Origin: UBA1366 sp047602575
Lineage (GTDB): Bacteria > Bacillota > Clostridia > Oscillospirales > Ruminococcaceae
Length of the DNA: 64,000 nucleotides
Direction of reading: 5' to 3'
Assembly (NCBI GenBank): GCA_047602575.1
Contig: JASGGY010000003.1
Coordinates: 496,001-560,000, forward strand
Position 1 is the first letter of the stretch, and the number at the start of each line of letters is the position of its first letter. The position numbers were made by a program, and so were the translations under genes. The notes under the pieces are model-generated. The model saw nothing but the letters and a program-made list of their open reading frames with translations, made no database searches and was not told the DNA's origin. Below are positions 15,836 to 23,896 of this stretch, in pieces.

Positions 15836-17203
15836 TCATTTTACCACATTTACAACAGAAATGCTATACTTTTCGAAAAATTTCATTGCAATTTCGTCAA
15901 TTATTTCTCCGCCCACCACGATCGGCACAGCAGGCGTGCAGCAGCTCACCACCGATGCGCAGATCCGTCCCAGCGCTTGATCTGCCGCAATCTGCTCGCG
16001 CGGGGCAAACTGCGCCTCGCGCAGGGTCATGGCTTGACGAGGCGGCAGGCTGGTTTGCAGCGCGACTTGACCGGAAAAATCGCGCACAGTACGATTTTCG
16101 TGTTCCATTTCTGCCTTTTTTATACACTCGGCAAAACGAGCAACCTGATCATCTGAATTGTAGGGACCTACCATCAATACAACCGCATCGTCATCCGCAA
16201 GCTCCGGTTCGATCCCGTGCGTCCGCAGCCTTTCACCGAGCTGTGCGCCGGTCAGTCCGAGAGATTGCGGCACAATGGTAAGCTTCAGCGGCTCGCTTCC
16301 GACAAAATTTATGCGCCCCATTTCAGACAGCGCGCTTTTCAGTTGTGCAAGCTTATCCGCGCAAAGTCTGATTTTTGAGGGGAAATCCCCTGCCAGCGCG
16401 CGGTTACACAAATCCAGCGACTGTAGCGTGAGATACGACGGGCTTGTTGACGCAAACAGCGCCATCACGTCCTTTGCGTTCTCTGAAAACGTGCGTGATG
16501 CTTTTTCCGCAATATGCAGATACGCGCCGCCGGTCAGCACGGGAAGCGTTTTATGTGCGGAATCTGCGCACACATCCGCGCCGAGCGCCATTGGGTGAAG
16601 ATTTATTTTTGTGAATTTCAGGTATGCGCCGTGCGCGTTGTCCACCAAAAAGGGCACACCGTATCGCGCGCAGACCGCTGCGATCGCGGGGATATCGGCG
16701 ATATTTCCGTAATAGTCGGGGCTTGTCACATAAACCGCTGCCGGCTTCACCGGACAAGCCGAAAGCTCCGCGTCAATCTGCGCTGCCGTCACGTCGCACG
16801 CGGCAATTCCGCCCGCGCGCAAGGAATAAACCCAGCGCACCTCCGCATCACTCAAAATACACGCGCTGATGAAAGATCTGTGTACATTGCGCGGCGCGAT
16901 GATTACAGGGCGCTGATTGCGCGGCGCGTTCATCACCGCCAGCGCGACCATCGTTCGGATGCACAACGACGAGCCTTCGGTGGAAAACAGCGTTTTCGCG
17001 CAGCCAAACAGCTGAGCGGCGTGGTTTTCGCTGGCGGCGATGATTCCGTCGGGTGCGAAAAGATTGTCTGCACCGGCGATTTCCGTAATGTCGCGCGCTT
17101 CCACGCCGAGCGCGGAGGCTTGTCCCTTGTGGCCGGGCATATGAAAGCGAGCGGCGGCGCTTTCCGCATAAGCCGAAACAAAGTCAAAAATCGGTGTTTT
17201 CAT
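15836..17203 (-). CDS. PLP-dependent Orn/Lys/Arg decarboxylase family protein (YaaO-like)
   Basis: A 455-residue fold-type I PLP enzyme. It starts with the family pattern ARFHMPGHKG (19-28) and carries the PLP lysine in DSAHKTLPVLTGGAYLH near 220, with DNAHGAY before it. The C-terminal domain is short. Relatives include YaaO and SpeA-type arginine decarboxylases, which make polyamine precursors; the substrate is not settled by sequence reading. It heads the yaaO-darA-holB-ricT block; tmk and yaaR, which lie in this block in B. subtilis, are absent. Confidence 0.85.
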   Translation of the reverse strand: MKTPIFDFVSAYAESAAARFHMPGHKGQASALGVEARDITEIAGADNLFAPDGIIAASENHAAQLFGCAKTLFSTEGSSLCIRTMVALAVMNAPRNQRPVIIAPRNVHRSFISACILSDAEVRWVYSLRAGGIAACDVTAAQIDAELSACPVKPAAVYVTSPDYYGNIADIPAIAAVCARYGVPFLVDNAHGAYLKFTKINLHPMALGADVCADSAHKTLPVLTGGAYLHIAEKASRTFSENAKDVMALFASTSPSYLTLQSLDLCNRALAGDFPSKIRLCADKLAQLKSALSEMGRINFVGSEPLKLTIVPQSLGLTGAQLGERLRTHGIEPELADDDAVVLMVGPYNSDDQVARFAECIKKAEMEHENRTVRDFSGQVALQTSLPPRQAMTLREAQFAPREQIAADQALGRICASVVSCCTPAVPIVVGGEIIDEIAMKFFEKYSISVVNVVK

Positions 17204-17217
17204 GTCAGTCCTTTCAT

Positions 17218-17237
17218 GTAAAGTAAAATAGCTTTAC
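17218..17237. repeat. Palindrome GTAAAG-N8-CTTTAC, copy 5
   Basis: 14 bp upstream of the PLP decarboxylase start codon. Confidence 0.8.
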
Positions 17238-17315
17238 AGTTTAAATGGCATACAATCATGTATAATCCGCGCTTTTACACAGTTTGCGAGAAAGGGTTTT
17301 TAAGGATTTAAGAAA

Positions 17316-18740
17316 TCAATCGAACTGTAAAGTGCTTTTCCTTGACACGGAAAGCAGCATTGTCACGCCGGCACAGATCGCGGTGAAAAGAATGACCGCG
17401 TGAAAACCGGTCAGGAAGCTTCCCGATTCAAATCCGCCGGAGGAAACTGCGTTCATGTCGGTTTTCGCCGTGAACGAAAACAGCAGGATGGAAAAGGTGT
17501 TGCCCGAAACCAGTCCGAGATTGCGGGAAAGCGCATTGATTCCGCCGGCGATGCCAAGCTTTGAGCGTTCGACAGCGCCCATTACGCTGCTCGAGTTCGG
17601 CGACTGGAACATCGCCACGCCCGCGCCGAACAGCATCAGAATCGGAATGATAAACGCGATGTGCGTGGTTTTGTTAAACGTCAGCATTGCGACCAACGCA
17701 AGGCAGGCAGCGCCCATACCAGCGATTGTCAGCGGGCGGAAGGTCAGCTTGTCCGACAGCCAGCCGCTGAGCGGGGCGACAAACGCGGTTGTGATGGGAT
17801 AAACCGAGATGACAAGTCCGGCTTTCAGCGGGCTGAAGCCCAGCAGGCTTTGCAGATAAAACGGCATGAACAGCAAAATCGAGCTGATGACGATGAACGA
17901 AAACAGCGCCGCGAGCAAGCCGGTGGAAAACACAGGGCTTTTGAACAATCCGAGGGAAATCAGGGGGTTCTCCGTGCGTTTTTCTTTGCGGATAAACAGC
18001 GTCAGACCCGCAGCAAAGACCAGCACGGACGGCAAGAGCATATAGGTCGGCAGCTTGCCCTCCTGCGTGAACAGCAGCCCCAGAAAAAACGCGGAAAGTG
18101 TGGCTGCAAGGATGCCGAATCCTGTAAAGTCAAACGCCTTGTCAGATACGCTGCGCGCAGATTCCGGCAGAATCAGCACAGCGAACACACAGCCGAGCAG
18201 CCCGATCGGGATGTTAATGAGAAAAATCGCCTTCCAGCTGAACATCGCCAGCAGAAGTCCGCCCAGACTAGGACCCGTCAGGCTTCCGAGGGCGACCATC
18301 GTGCCGATCAGACCGAGTGCGCGCCCGCGTTCATGCGGCTCAAAGGCTTGGGTGACGATACCTTGGCTCAGCGCCATCATCGACGACGCGCCGACCGCCT
18401 GCACAACGCGCGAAATCACGAGCAGTTCAAGCGAGCCGGAAAATGCGCACATTGCCGAACCGAGGGCAAACACCAAAAATCCGCCTGAAAAAAAGCGTTT
18501 GTTTCCGTGGCTGTCCGCGAGCTTGCCCCACATGAGCAGCAGCAGCGAAATGGTCAGCAAATACGATGTGATCACCCATTGGATGGAACGGATATCCGTG
18601 CCGAGGCTTTGCGCCATGCCGGGCAGCGCGATGTTGACGATCGATCCGTCGAGTGTCGCCATGAAGGTTGATACGGATGTGATGACCAATATCAGCCATT
18701 TGTTGTGTTTTTTTCTGTTTTCTCGGATCAAATTGAGCAT
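17316..18740 (-). CDS. MFS drug/proton antiporter, DHA2 (14-TM) family
   Basis: A 474-residue EmrB/QacA-type transporter. Motif D1 reads LDGSIVNIALPGMAQSLG near 31-48, motif A GKLADSHGNKRFF follows, and the antiporter motif C is GTMVALGSLTGPSLGG. Fourteen hydrophobic segments are apparent. Such pumps expel lipophilic drugs or cations using the proton gradient; the substrate is unknown. A TATAAT box lies upstream near 18768. A GTAAAG palindrome variant overlaps the 3' end. The WYL regulator upstream may control it (inference from adjacency). Confidence 0.88.
   Translation of the reverse strand: MLNLIRENRKKHNKWLILVITSVSTFMATLDGSIVNIALPGMAQSLGTDIRSIQWVITSYLLTISLLLLMWGKLADSHGNKRFFSGGFLVFALGSAMCAFSGSLELLVISRVVQAVGASSMMALSQGIVTQAFEPHERGRALGLIGTMVALGSLTGPSLGGLLLAMFSWKAIFLINIPIGLLGCVFAVLILPESARSVSDKAFDFTGFGILAATLSAFFLGLLFTQEGKLPTYMLLPSVLVFAAGLTLFIRKEKRTENPLISLGLFKSPVFSTGLLAALFSFIVISSILLFMPFYLQSLLGFSPLKAGLVISVYPITTAFVAPLSGWLSDKLTFRPLTIAGMGAACLALVAMLTFNKTTHIAFIIPILMLFGAGVAMFQSPNSSSVMGAVERSKLGIAGGINALSRNLGLVSGNTFSILLFSFTAKTDMNAVSSGGFESGSFLTGFHAVILFTAICAGVTMLLSVSRKSTLQFD
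17327..17346. repeat. Palindrome variant GTAAAG-N8-CTTGAC, copy 6
   Basis: Inside the last codons of the MFS transporter gene. The right arm has one change (CTTGAC), so this copy is degraded or constrained by coding. Confidence 0.65.
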
Positions 18741-18791
18741 CCTCTCTTATACATTACGCCTAAAATTATACCATATTTTTGTGATAAAAGA

Positions 18792-18831
18792 ACAAACTAT
18801 TGATGTACATTTCCGTAAATCAATAGTTTGT
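18792..18831 (-). terminator. Hairpin with perfect 13-bp arms after the WYL gene
   Basis: Arms 18792-18804 and 18819-18831 pair perfectly. They lie six bp past the WYL gene stop and are followed leftward by a T-rich run, so a terminator is likely. It lies within the presumed MFS promoter region and could also act as an operator. Confidence 0.65.
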
Positions 18832-18836
18832 AATTG

Positions 18837-19829
18837 TTATTGTCTTTCATAACTTTCCATAATTTCCGTTAATCGCTTTTTTGCGAGTTCCACCGCGAAA
18901 ACCGGCGCGATCACACGCGCGTGTTTTCCGAACGTGAACAGCCACCCCCAAAAGGTCGGGCTGATCTGAACATCCACATGAACCGTGAATGTCGATTCGG
19001 TTTTCCGCCCAGTGAAAACGCTCTCGCCAAAACGATCCACCACCACATTCATCAAGCTTTTATCGAACTCCATGATCAGCGGGATGCTCTCGCCGCTGTA
19101 CATCTCATAAGTCGCGCGCATCCGCCTTGCGAGCTCCGCTTCGCCAAGGGTCAGCGTCCGGCGCGTTGCGTCAACCATCGCGACATTGTTCATGCGGTCG
19201 ATGCGGTAATGCGTGATGCTGTCGTGTTTCGGGCAATAGCAAATTAAATAATAATTGTCATTCTGCCAGATTAAGTAATATGGTGACACCCGATAAACTT
19301 CGCCCCTGTGCTTAAGCTGGCGTTTTTTGTTTATGTTATATTCGTAATATTGGAATTCTATATCGTTTTTTGATGCAATTGCATCATGGATGGTGCTGAT
19401 ATAATAGTAAATCGACTCGTTAAACGACTTCACGCGGTTCGCCACGTAAACGGTACGGCGCAGCTTCGGCGCTTTGTAAACATTTGTCAGCGTCTGCAGC
19501 TTGCGGATCAGCTCGGTCGATTTTTTCTGCGTCAGGAATTTAGACGACGCCACCGCATCGGCGAGGACGTAAAGCTCCTCCTCCTGAAAGGTGCGATCTG
19601 CCAGATAATACCGGTTCGCGTGACCTTCCTTGACCGTCACAATGTCCATCCCGCTGTCGGCGAGGGTGGCGATGTCGTCATAAATGGTCTTGCGCTCGGC
19701 GGAAATGCCCTCCGCCGCGAGCAGGTCGATGAGCTGCTTTCCTGTCAGCGCGTGCGCTTCGTCGGTTTTCTCCCAGAAAATCTGCCGCATGGTTAAAAGT
19801 TTCTGCTTCTGCTTCGATAACCCCGCCAT
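18837..19829 (-). CDS. WYL-domain transcriptional regulator
   Basis: A 330-residue regulator. The N-terminal winged helix (residues ~8-65, with TGKQLIDLLAAEGISAERKT) is followed by a central WYL domain (~150-230: FQYYEYN..RVSPYYLIWQNDNYYLICYCPKHD) and a WCX C-terminal extension. WYL domains bind nucleic-acid or nucleotide-like ligands. It precedes the MFS pump on the same strand and may control it, though this is only adjacency. A GTAAAG palindrome is 30 bp upstream of its start. Confidence 0.85.
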   Translation of the reverse strand: MAGLSKQKQKLLTMRQIFWEKTDEAHALTGKQLIDLLAAEGISAERKTIYDDIATLADSGMDIVTVKEGHANRYYLADRTFQEEELYVLADAVASSKFLTQKKSTELIRKLQTLTNVYKAPKLRRTVYVANRVKSFNESIYYYISTIHDAIASKNDIEFQYYEYNINKKRQLKHRGEVYRVSPYYLIWQNDNYYLICYCPKHDSITHYRIDRMNNVAMVDATRRTLTLGEAELARRMRATYEMYSGESIPLIMEFDKSLMNVVVDRFGESVFTGRKTESTFTVHVDVQISPTFWGWLFTFGKHARVIAPVFAVELAKKRLTEIMESYERQ

Positions 19830-19859
19830 CGGAATACCGTCCTTTTATGGTGTTATGGT

Positions 19860-19879
19860 GTAAAGCTGATTCACTTTAC
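19860..19879. repeat. Palindrome GTAAAG-N8-CTTTAC, copy 7
   Basis: Between the DUF896 gene and the WYL regulator gene, 30 bp upstream of the latter's start. Confidence 0.8.
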
Positions 19880-19910
19880 AGCTGAAGCTCGCTCTCTTTT
19901 TGTTCGCTTT

Positions 19911-20126
19911 TTATTTCTCTGTTTTTTTCAATGTACTGACCTTGACGGTGCTGCCGTCCGGATTGACAATCGTCATGTTCTCGAGCTGTCCGGTGAGGTT
20001 GCCCACGACCGAGCGGCGATAGCTGTCGCGCAGTTCCTTTTGTTCGGTAAGCTCCGCGTCGGAAAGCGCGCGTTCCTTCGACAATCGATACAATTCGTTG
20101 ATCCGGTCAAGCTGTTTTTGCTCCAT
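19911..20126 (-). CDS. DUF896 (YnzC/UPF0291) protein
   Basis: A 71-residue protein starting MEQKQLDRINELYRLSKERA, with the LSDAELTEQKELRDSYRRSV helix-hairpin pattern and trailing LENMTIVNPDG of the DUF896 family. Small YnzC-type proteins are two-helix bundles, with one B. subtilis member in the SOS-linked yneA operon. No precise role is known. It stands alone between nrdG and the WYL regulator, all leftward. Confidence 0.88.
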   Translation of the reverse strand: MEQKQLDRINELYRLSKERALSDAELTEQKELRDSYRRSVVGNLTGQLENMTIVNPDGSTVKVSTLKKTEK

Positions 20127-20269
20127 AATCCTACCCCAAATGAAACTGCCGCCCCGCGCTTAACCCGCACTTTTGACGACGTAACAGCATTATAGCACAA
20201 TTTTTTGTACTTTTCAATAGGCAGTTTCTGTTTTTTCGATTTTTTTTGCAACAATGCCAAAGCCGTTCT

Positions 20270-20289
20270 GTAAAGGCAAATTACTTTAC
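20270..20289. repeat. Palindrome GTAAAG-N8-CTTTAC, copy 8
   Basis: In the 220-bp gap between nrdG and the DUF896 gene, just past the nrdG terminator hairpin. Confidence 0.8.
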
Positions 20290-20321
20290 ACAAATAAAAC
20301 CGGCGTATTCACTCCGGTTTT
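20290..20321 (-). terminator. Terminator after nrdG
   Basis: AAAACCGG/CCGGTTTT stem (20296-20303 with 20314-20321) followed leftward by TATTTG. Confidence 0.6.
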
Positions 20322-20347
20322 ATCCGATTCATTTTCCGCAGCGTCAC

Positions 20348-20857
20348 TTAATCAAATGCGACCTCGGTGACAATGCCGGTGGACAAGGTTTTTTTCACGT
20401 CGATGGCGCGCTGGTTGGCGCTGCCACGGAATTGCAGCAGATAGCTTTTCTGCGCTTCCTCAAACTTCCCGTCCACCACGCAGTCGGCGATGGAAAACAG
20501 CTTCATCCAGCAGTTTTCCTCCGTTGCGTTGCTGCGGATGAATTCGTAGGTATATCCGGTGTAAATCATCAGATCTAGCGCGGTTTCGGCTTTGATTGCT
20601 TCCGCTAAGCTGTAAAGGGCTTTCGCTTGACAGAACGGCTCACCGCCGCTGAAGGTCACGCCGTCGAGCAAGGGGTTTGCTTTGATTTTCTCAAGCAGCG
20701 CCGCCGTATCGGCGTCCTCGCCGCTCGCAAAATCGTGGGTATGCGGGTTGTGGCAGCCCGGACAACCGTGCGGACAGCCTTGCACAAAGACGGTGAACCG
20801 GATGCCGGGACCGTCCACGATGGATTCGCCGACCGTGCCGGCAAGTCTGATGTTCAT
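20348..20857 (-). CDS. nrdG: Anaerobic ribonucleotide reductase activating protein
   Basis: About 169 residues, radical-SAM activase. CxxxCxxC is QGCPHGCPGCHNP (C28, C32, C35), binding the 4Fe-4S cluster; GGEPFCQAKAL is the SAM-binding GGE motif. It creates the glycyl radical on NrdD. ATG at 20857 is chosen because GGAG is spaced seven bases upstream; GTG 20863 would be too close. It follows nrdD by 48 bp with a GTAAAG palindrome in that gap. Confidence 0.93.
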   Translation of the reverse strand: MNIRLAGTVGESIVDGPGIRFTVFVQGCPHGCPGCHNPHTHDFASGEDADTAALLEKIKANPLLDGVTFSGGEPFCQAKALYSLAEAIKAETALDLMIYTGYTYEFIRSNATEENCWMKLFSIADCVVDGKFEEAQKSYLLQFRGSANQRAIDVKKTLSTGIVTEVAFD

Positions 20858-20876
20858 ATTCACGCTCCGTTTTTAC

Positions 20877-20896
20877 GTAAAGTGTTTTACCTTTAC
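20877..20896. repeat. Palindrome GTAAAG-N8-CTTTAC, copy 9
   Basis: In the short gap between nrdD and nrdG, about 20 bp upstream of the nrdG start. Confidence 0.8.
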
Positions 20897-20904
20897 AACA
20901 GTCA

Positions 20905-23151
20905 TCAGCTGCCGCAGCACATCCGTTTCACACGGACGGACGCGGTCAGATGCTCCTCCTCAGTTCTGCCGCATTTCGGGCAGCGGTCGCCGATGATGCC
21001 GGTATAGCCGCACATCGGGTCGCGGTCAACCGGATGGTTGATTGAGCCGTAGCCGACGCCGGACTCTTTCATAAAGCGCACGATTTTCTCGAACGCGTTT
21101 AAATTGTTGAGCGGGTCGCCGTCAAGCTCGACGTAGCTGATGTGTCCGGCGTTAGTCAGCGCGTGGTAGGGCGCTTCGATTTTGATTTTTTCAAAGGCGC
21201 TGATGCTGTAGTAAACCGGCACGTGGAACGAATTGGTATAATAATCACGATCGGTCACGCCGGCAATCGCCCCGAAGCGTGCGCGGTCCATCCGCACAAA
21301 GCGCCCGGAAAGCCCCTCCGCGGGAGTGGCGAGCAGCGAGAAATTGAGCTTGCGGCGCTGGGATTCCTCGTCCATCCGGTCGCGCATTCTGCCGACGATT
21401 TCAAGCCCGAGCAGGCGTGCCTCCTCGCTCTCCCCGTGGTGCTTACCGATGAGGGATTTGAGCGTTTCCGCCAGCCCGATAAAGCCCATGGAAAGCGTTC
21501 CGTGCTTGAGAATTTCGCCGACCTCGTCGTCGCGCCCAAGCTTCTGCGAATCCATCCAGATGCCCTGCCCCATGAGGAACGGGTAGTTTTTCACCTTTTT
21601 GGAAGCCTGAATCCGGAAGCGGTGAAGCAGCTGTTCGACAACAAGATCCATGGTTTCCTCGAGGCTTTCAAAGAAAGCGCCCACGTTGTTTTTCGCCTCA
21701 ATCGCCAGCCGCGGGAGGTTGATGGTAGTGAAGCTGAGGTTGCCGCGTCCGGTGACGGTTTCGCGGGTTTTGTCGTAAACATTTCCGATGACGCGCGTGC
21801 GGCAGCCCATGTAGGCGATTTCGGTTTCATAGTCGCCGGGCTTGTAGTACTGAAGGTTAAACGGTGCGTCGATGAACGAAAAATTCGGGAACAGTCGCTT
21901 TGCGGACACCCTGCAGGCCAGCCGGAACAGATCGTAGCTAGGGTCGGTCGGGTTGTAATTGATTCCCTCTTTGACCTTGAAAATGTGGATCGGGAAGATC
22001 GGTGTTTCGCCGTTTCCGAGACCGGCTTCGTTGGCAAGGAGGATGTTTTTGATCACCATGCGCCCCTCGACGGAGGTGTCCGTGCCGTAGTTAATGGAAC
22101 TGAACGGCGTCTGCGCGCCGGCGCGGGAATTCATGGTGTTGAGGTTGTGGACAAGGGCTTCCATCGCCTGGAACGTCGCGCGGTCGGTTTCCTTGACGCT
22201 GGTGTCGTATGCAAATTTCTGGATTTTACGCGCGGTTTCCTCATCAGTGAACGCGAGCAGGCGTTTCAATTCCTCCGCGCTGTAATTGTTTTCGTTGGAA
22301 ATGGTAGGAATCAAGCCTGTTTCGTCATTGATTTCCTGGGCCATTCGCTTCGCAGCATCGGCGGAATCCGCAACACCCGCCGTCAGGTTGAGCGCGCGAT
22401 CGATGTTGTCGCGGTAGCGCCGCGCAAAGGTTTTTCGCACACCGTCCGCCATGGCGTAATCAAAATTCGGCACGCTCTGCCCGCCGTGCTGGTCGTTCTG
22501 GTTGGACTGGATGGCGATGCAGGCGAGCGCGGAATAGCTGGCGATATCATTGGGCGTGCGCAGGAAGCCATGTCCGGTCGAAAAGCCTTTTTCAAACAGC
22601 TTTAGTAGATCGATCTGGCAGCAGGTGGTCGTCAGCGTCAGAAAATCCAGATCGTGGATGTGGATATCACCCTCCGCATGGGCTTTCGCGTGGCGCTGGT
22701 CGAGCACATACATCTCATAGAATTCTTTTGCGCCGACGGAACCGTATTTGAGCATTGTGCCCATGGCGGTGTCTCCGTCGATGTTGGCGTTTTCGCGCTT
22801 GACATCGCTGTCCTTCGCCGATTTAAAGGTTAGATCCTCATAAACCTTCATCAGGCGCGTGTTCATCTCGCGCGAACGGGTGCGGTTGGAGCGGTAGAGA
22901 ATGTACGCCTTCGCGGTCGCCGCATGGCCTTCTTCGATCAGAACCTTTTCGACAATGTCTTGAATTTCCTCGACGGTGGGGTTTTCCATTTTCTTTTCCA
23001 TCAGCATATCGCCGACTTTTCCGGCAAGGTTGAGCGCCTCCTCAAAGTCCTGCCCGCCGACGGACTGAGCGGCTTTGAAAATCGCGTTTGCGATCTTCTC
23101 GAGGTTAAAGGTGACGAGTCGGCCGTCCCTTTTTTTGATTTTAATGATCAT
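20905..23151 (-). CDS. nrdD: Anaerobic (class III) ribonucleoside-triphosphate reductase
   Basis: About 748 residues. The N-terminal ATP-cone (MIIKIKKRDGRLVTFNLEKI to ~95) gives allosteric control. The glycyl radical domain ends in MCGYTGIIGDRCPKCGR, with the radical glycine in the CGYTG region and a zinc-binding Cys pair. It makes dNTPs without oxygen, consistent with an anaerobe. ATG 23151 is chosen because GGAGG lies just upstream and the ATP-cone starts there. The promoter is at 23247-23275; nrdG follows. Confidence 0.95.
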   Translation of the reverse strand: MIIKIKKRDGRLVTFNLEKIANAIFKAAQSVGGQDFEEALNLAGKVGDMLMEKKMENPTVEEIQDIVEKVLIEEGHAATAKAYILYRSNRTRSREMNTRLMKVYEDLTFKSAKDSDVKRENANIDGDTAMGTMLKYGSVGAKEFYEMYVLDQRHAKAHAEGDIHIHDLDFLTLTTTCCQIDLLKLFEKGFSTGHGFLRTPNDIASYSALACIAIQSNQNDQHGGQSVPNFDYAMADGVRKTFARRYRDNIDRALNLTAGVADSADAAKRMAQEINDETGLIPTISNENNYSAEELKRLLAFTDEETARKIQKFAYDTSVKETDRATFQAMEALVHNLNTMNSRAGAQTPFSSINYGTDTSVEGRMVIKNILLANEAGLGNGETPIFPIHIFKVKEGINYNPTDPSYDLFRLACRVSAKRLFPNFSFIDAPFNLQYYKPGDYETEIAYMGCRTRVIGNVYDKTRETVTGRGNLSFTTINLPRLAIEAKNNVGAFFESLEETMDLVVEQLLHRFRIQASKKVKNYPFLMGQGIWMDSQKLGRDDEVGEILKHGTLSMGFIGLAETLKSLIGKHHGESEEARLLGLEIVGRMRDRMDEESQRRKLNFSLLATPAEGLSGRFVRMDRARFGAIAGVTDRDYYTNSFHVPVYYSISAFEKIKIEAPYHALTNAGHISYVELDGDPLNNLNAFEKIVRFMKESGVGYGSINHPVDRDPMCGYTGIIGDRCPKCGRTEEEHLTASVRVKRMCCGS

Positions 23152-23194
23152 TGTTCTTCTTTCCTCCCTGCGCAAATACAAATGCGTCCTACAC

Positions 23195-23275
23195 ATATAT
23201 CGCTTTGCAAACACCATATCTTGTGTTATGATCGTCGCTAAATTCAAGTATATAGTATTTGCGGCGAGTTGTCAA
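23195..23275 (-). promoter_or_regulatory. nrdD promoter with possible NrdR-like boxes
   Basis: TTGACA (23275-23270), 17-bp spacer, TATACT (23252-23247). A TATATA-centred palindrome-like box overlaps the -10 and a second ATATAT-centred one lies at 23195-23200. These resemble NrdR boxes, but the spacing (about 54 bp between centres) differs from the usual pair. Confidence 0.6.
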
Positions 23276-23342
23276 GCGATCCAGCGATATTTGTGTAAAA
23301 AAATACGGCTGATTTTTGAGCAATTCTTACAAAATGTTTTTC

Positions 23343-23362
23343 GTAAAGCGAATAGCCTTTAC
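23343..23362. repeat. Palindrome GTAAAG-N8-CTTTAC, copy 10
   Basis: Upstream of the nrdD promoter, in the gap before the small membrane protein gene. Confidence 0.8.
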
Positions 23363-23449
23363 AGAAAAATTCCGTTTCTTCGCGGTCGCCAAAACCGGCA
23401 AGGGCTTTCCCTTTTCAGAAAAAGCACGGCATCGGGCATGAAAATGCGT

Positions 23450-23469
23450 GTAAAGCGATTAGGCTTTAC
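23450..23469. repeat. Palindrome GTAAAG-N8-CTTTAC, copy 11
   Basis: Rightmost copy found; flanks extend the arms to GTGTAAAG/CTTTACAC. None is seen further right in the window. Confidence 0.8.
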
Positions 23470-23534
23470 ACGCAAAAAGCAACCGTGAGAATAAAATTGG
23501 CAAAATAATGCGATCGGCATATACTGGTTATAAA

Positions 23535-23681
23535 TCAGAGAATATCATCGAGCGACGTGTTGCACATATAATACACAAAGCAAGCGATGATCACCGCAAA
23601 AGCCAGAAACAGCAGCAAATCAAGGCGGAAAATCATTCTTTTTTTCTTTTTCGGCACATCGAAATTTTCCTGTTTTTTCAA
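23535..23681 (-). CDS. Small single-pass membrane protein, 48 residues
   Basis: Starts with TTG at 23681, spaced from a strong AGGAGG. The product has a basic N-terminus (MKKQENFDVPKKKKRMIFRL), one membrane helix (about 21-39, LLLFLAFAVIIACFVYY) and a short tail NTSLDDIL. A promoter TTGCAA-17-TATAAT (23751-23723) points at it. I do not recognise a family. Features that support a real gene are the ribosome site, the promoter and the clean positive-inside membrane topology. Confidence 0.7.
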   Translation of the reverse strand: MKKQENFDVPKKKKRMIFRLDLLLFLAFAVIIACFVYYMCNTSLDDIL

Positions 23682-23722
23682 GAATTATCGCCTCCTGTGC
23701 GGTTTTGATTAGTTACTCCTTT

Positions 23723-23751
23723 ATTATACCGCATTGGCGCGCAAGTTGCAA
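23723..23751 (-). promoter_or_regulatory. Promoter of the 48-residue membrane protein
   Basis: TTGCAA (23751-23746), 17-bp spacer, TATAAT (23728-23723), read leftward. Confidence 0.7.
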
Positions 23752-23822
23752 GAGGGCGCGGCGCGAAAATATTTCTTAAAGAACAGACGGCGCTAAAATT
23801 TATTGAAACCGCGTGGTTTTGC

Positions 23823-23851
23823 TTGCAATCACCGGCTAAATGGTGTAAAAT
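23823..23851 (+). promoter_or_regulatory. asnB promoter
   Basis: TTGCAA (23823-23828), 17-bp spacer, TAAAAT (23846-23851), 46 bp before the asnB ATG. Confidence 0.7.
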
Positions 23852-23896
23852 AAGAGTATAGAGATCAGAGATTCTGGAAGAAAAGAGGCAATTTAC

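Noticed and set aside
20612..20631. Further copy of the GTAAAG palindrome inside nrdG
   Set aside because: The right arm is CTTGAC and the stretch encodes the conserved segment after the GGE motif, so coding constraint and chance explain it.
21142..22605. 487-codon rightward frame antisense to nrdD
   Set aside because: Composition artefact opposite a strongly supported gene; no start signals or motifs.
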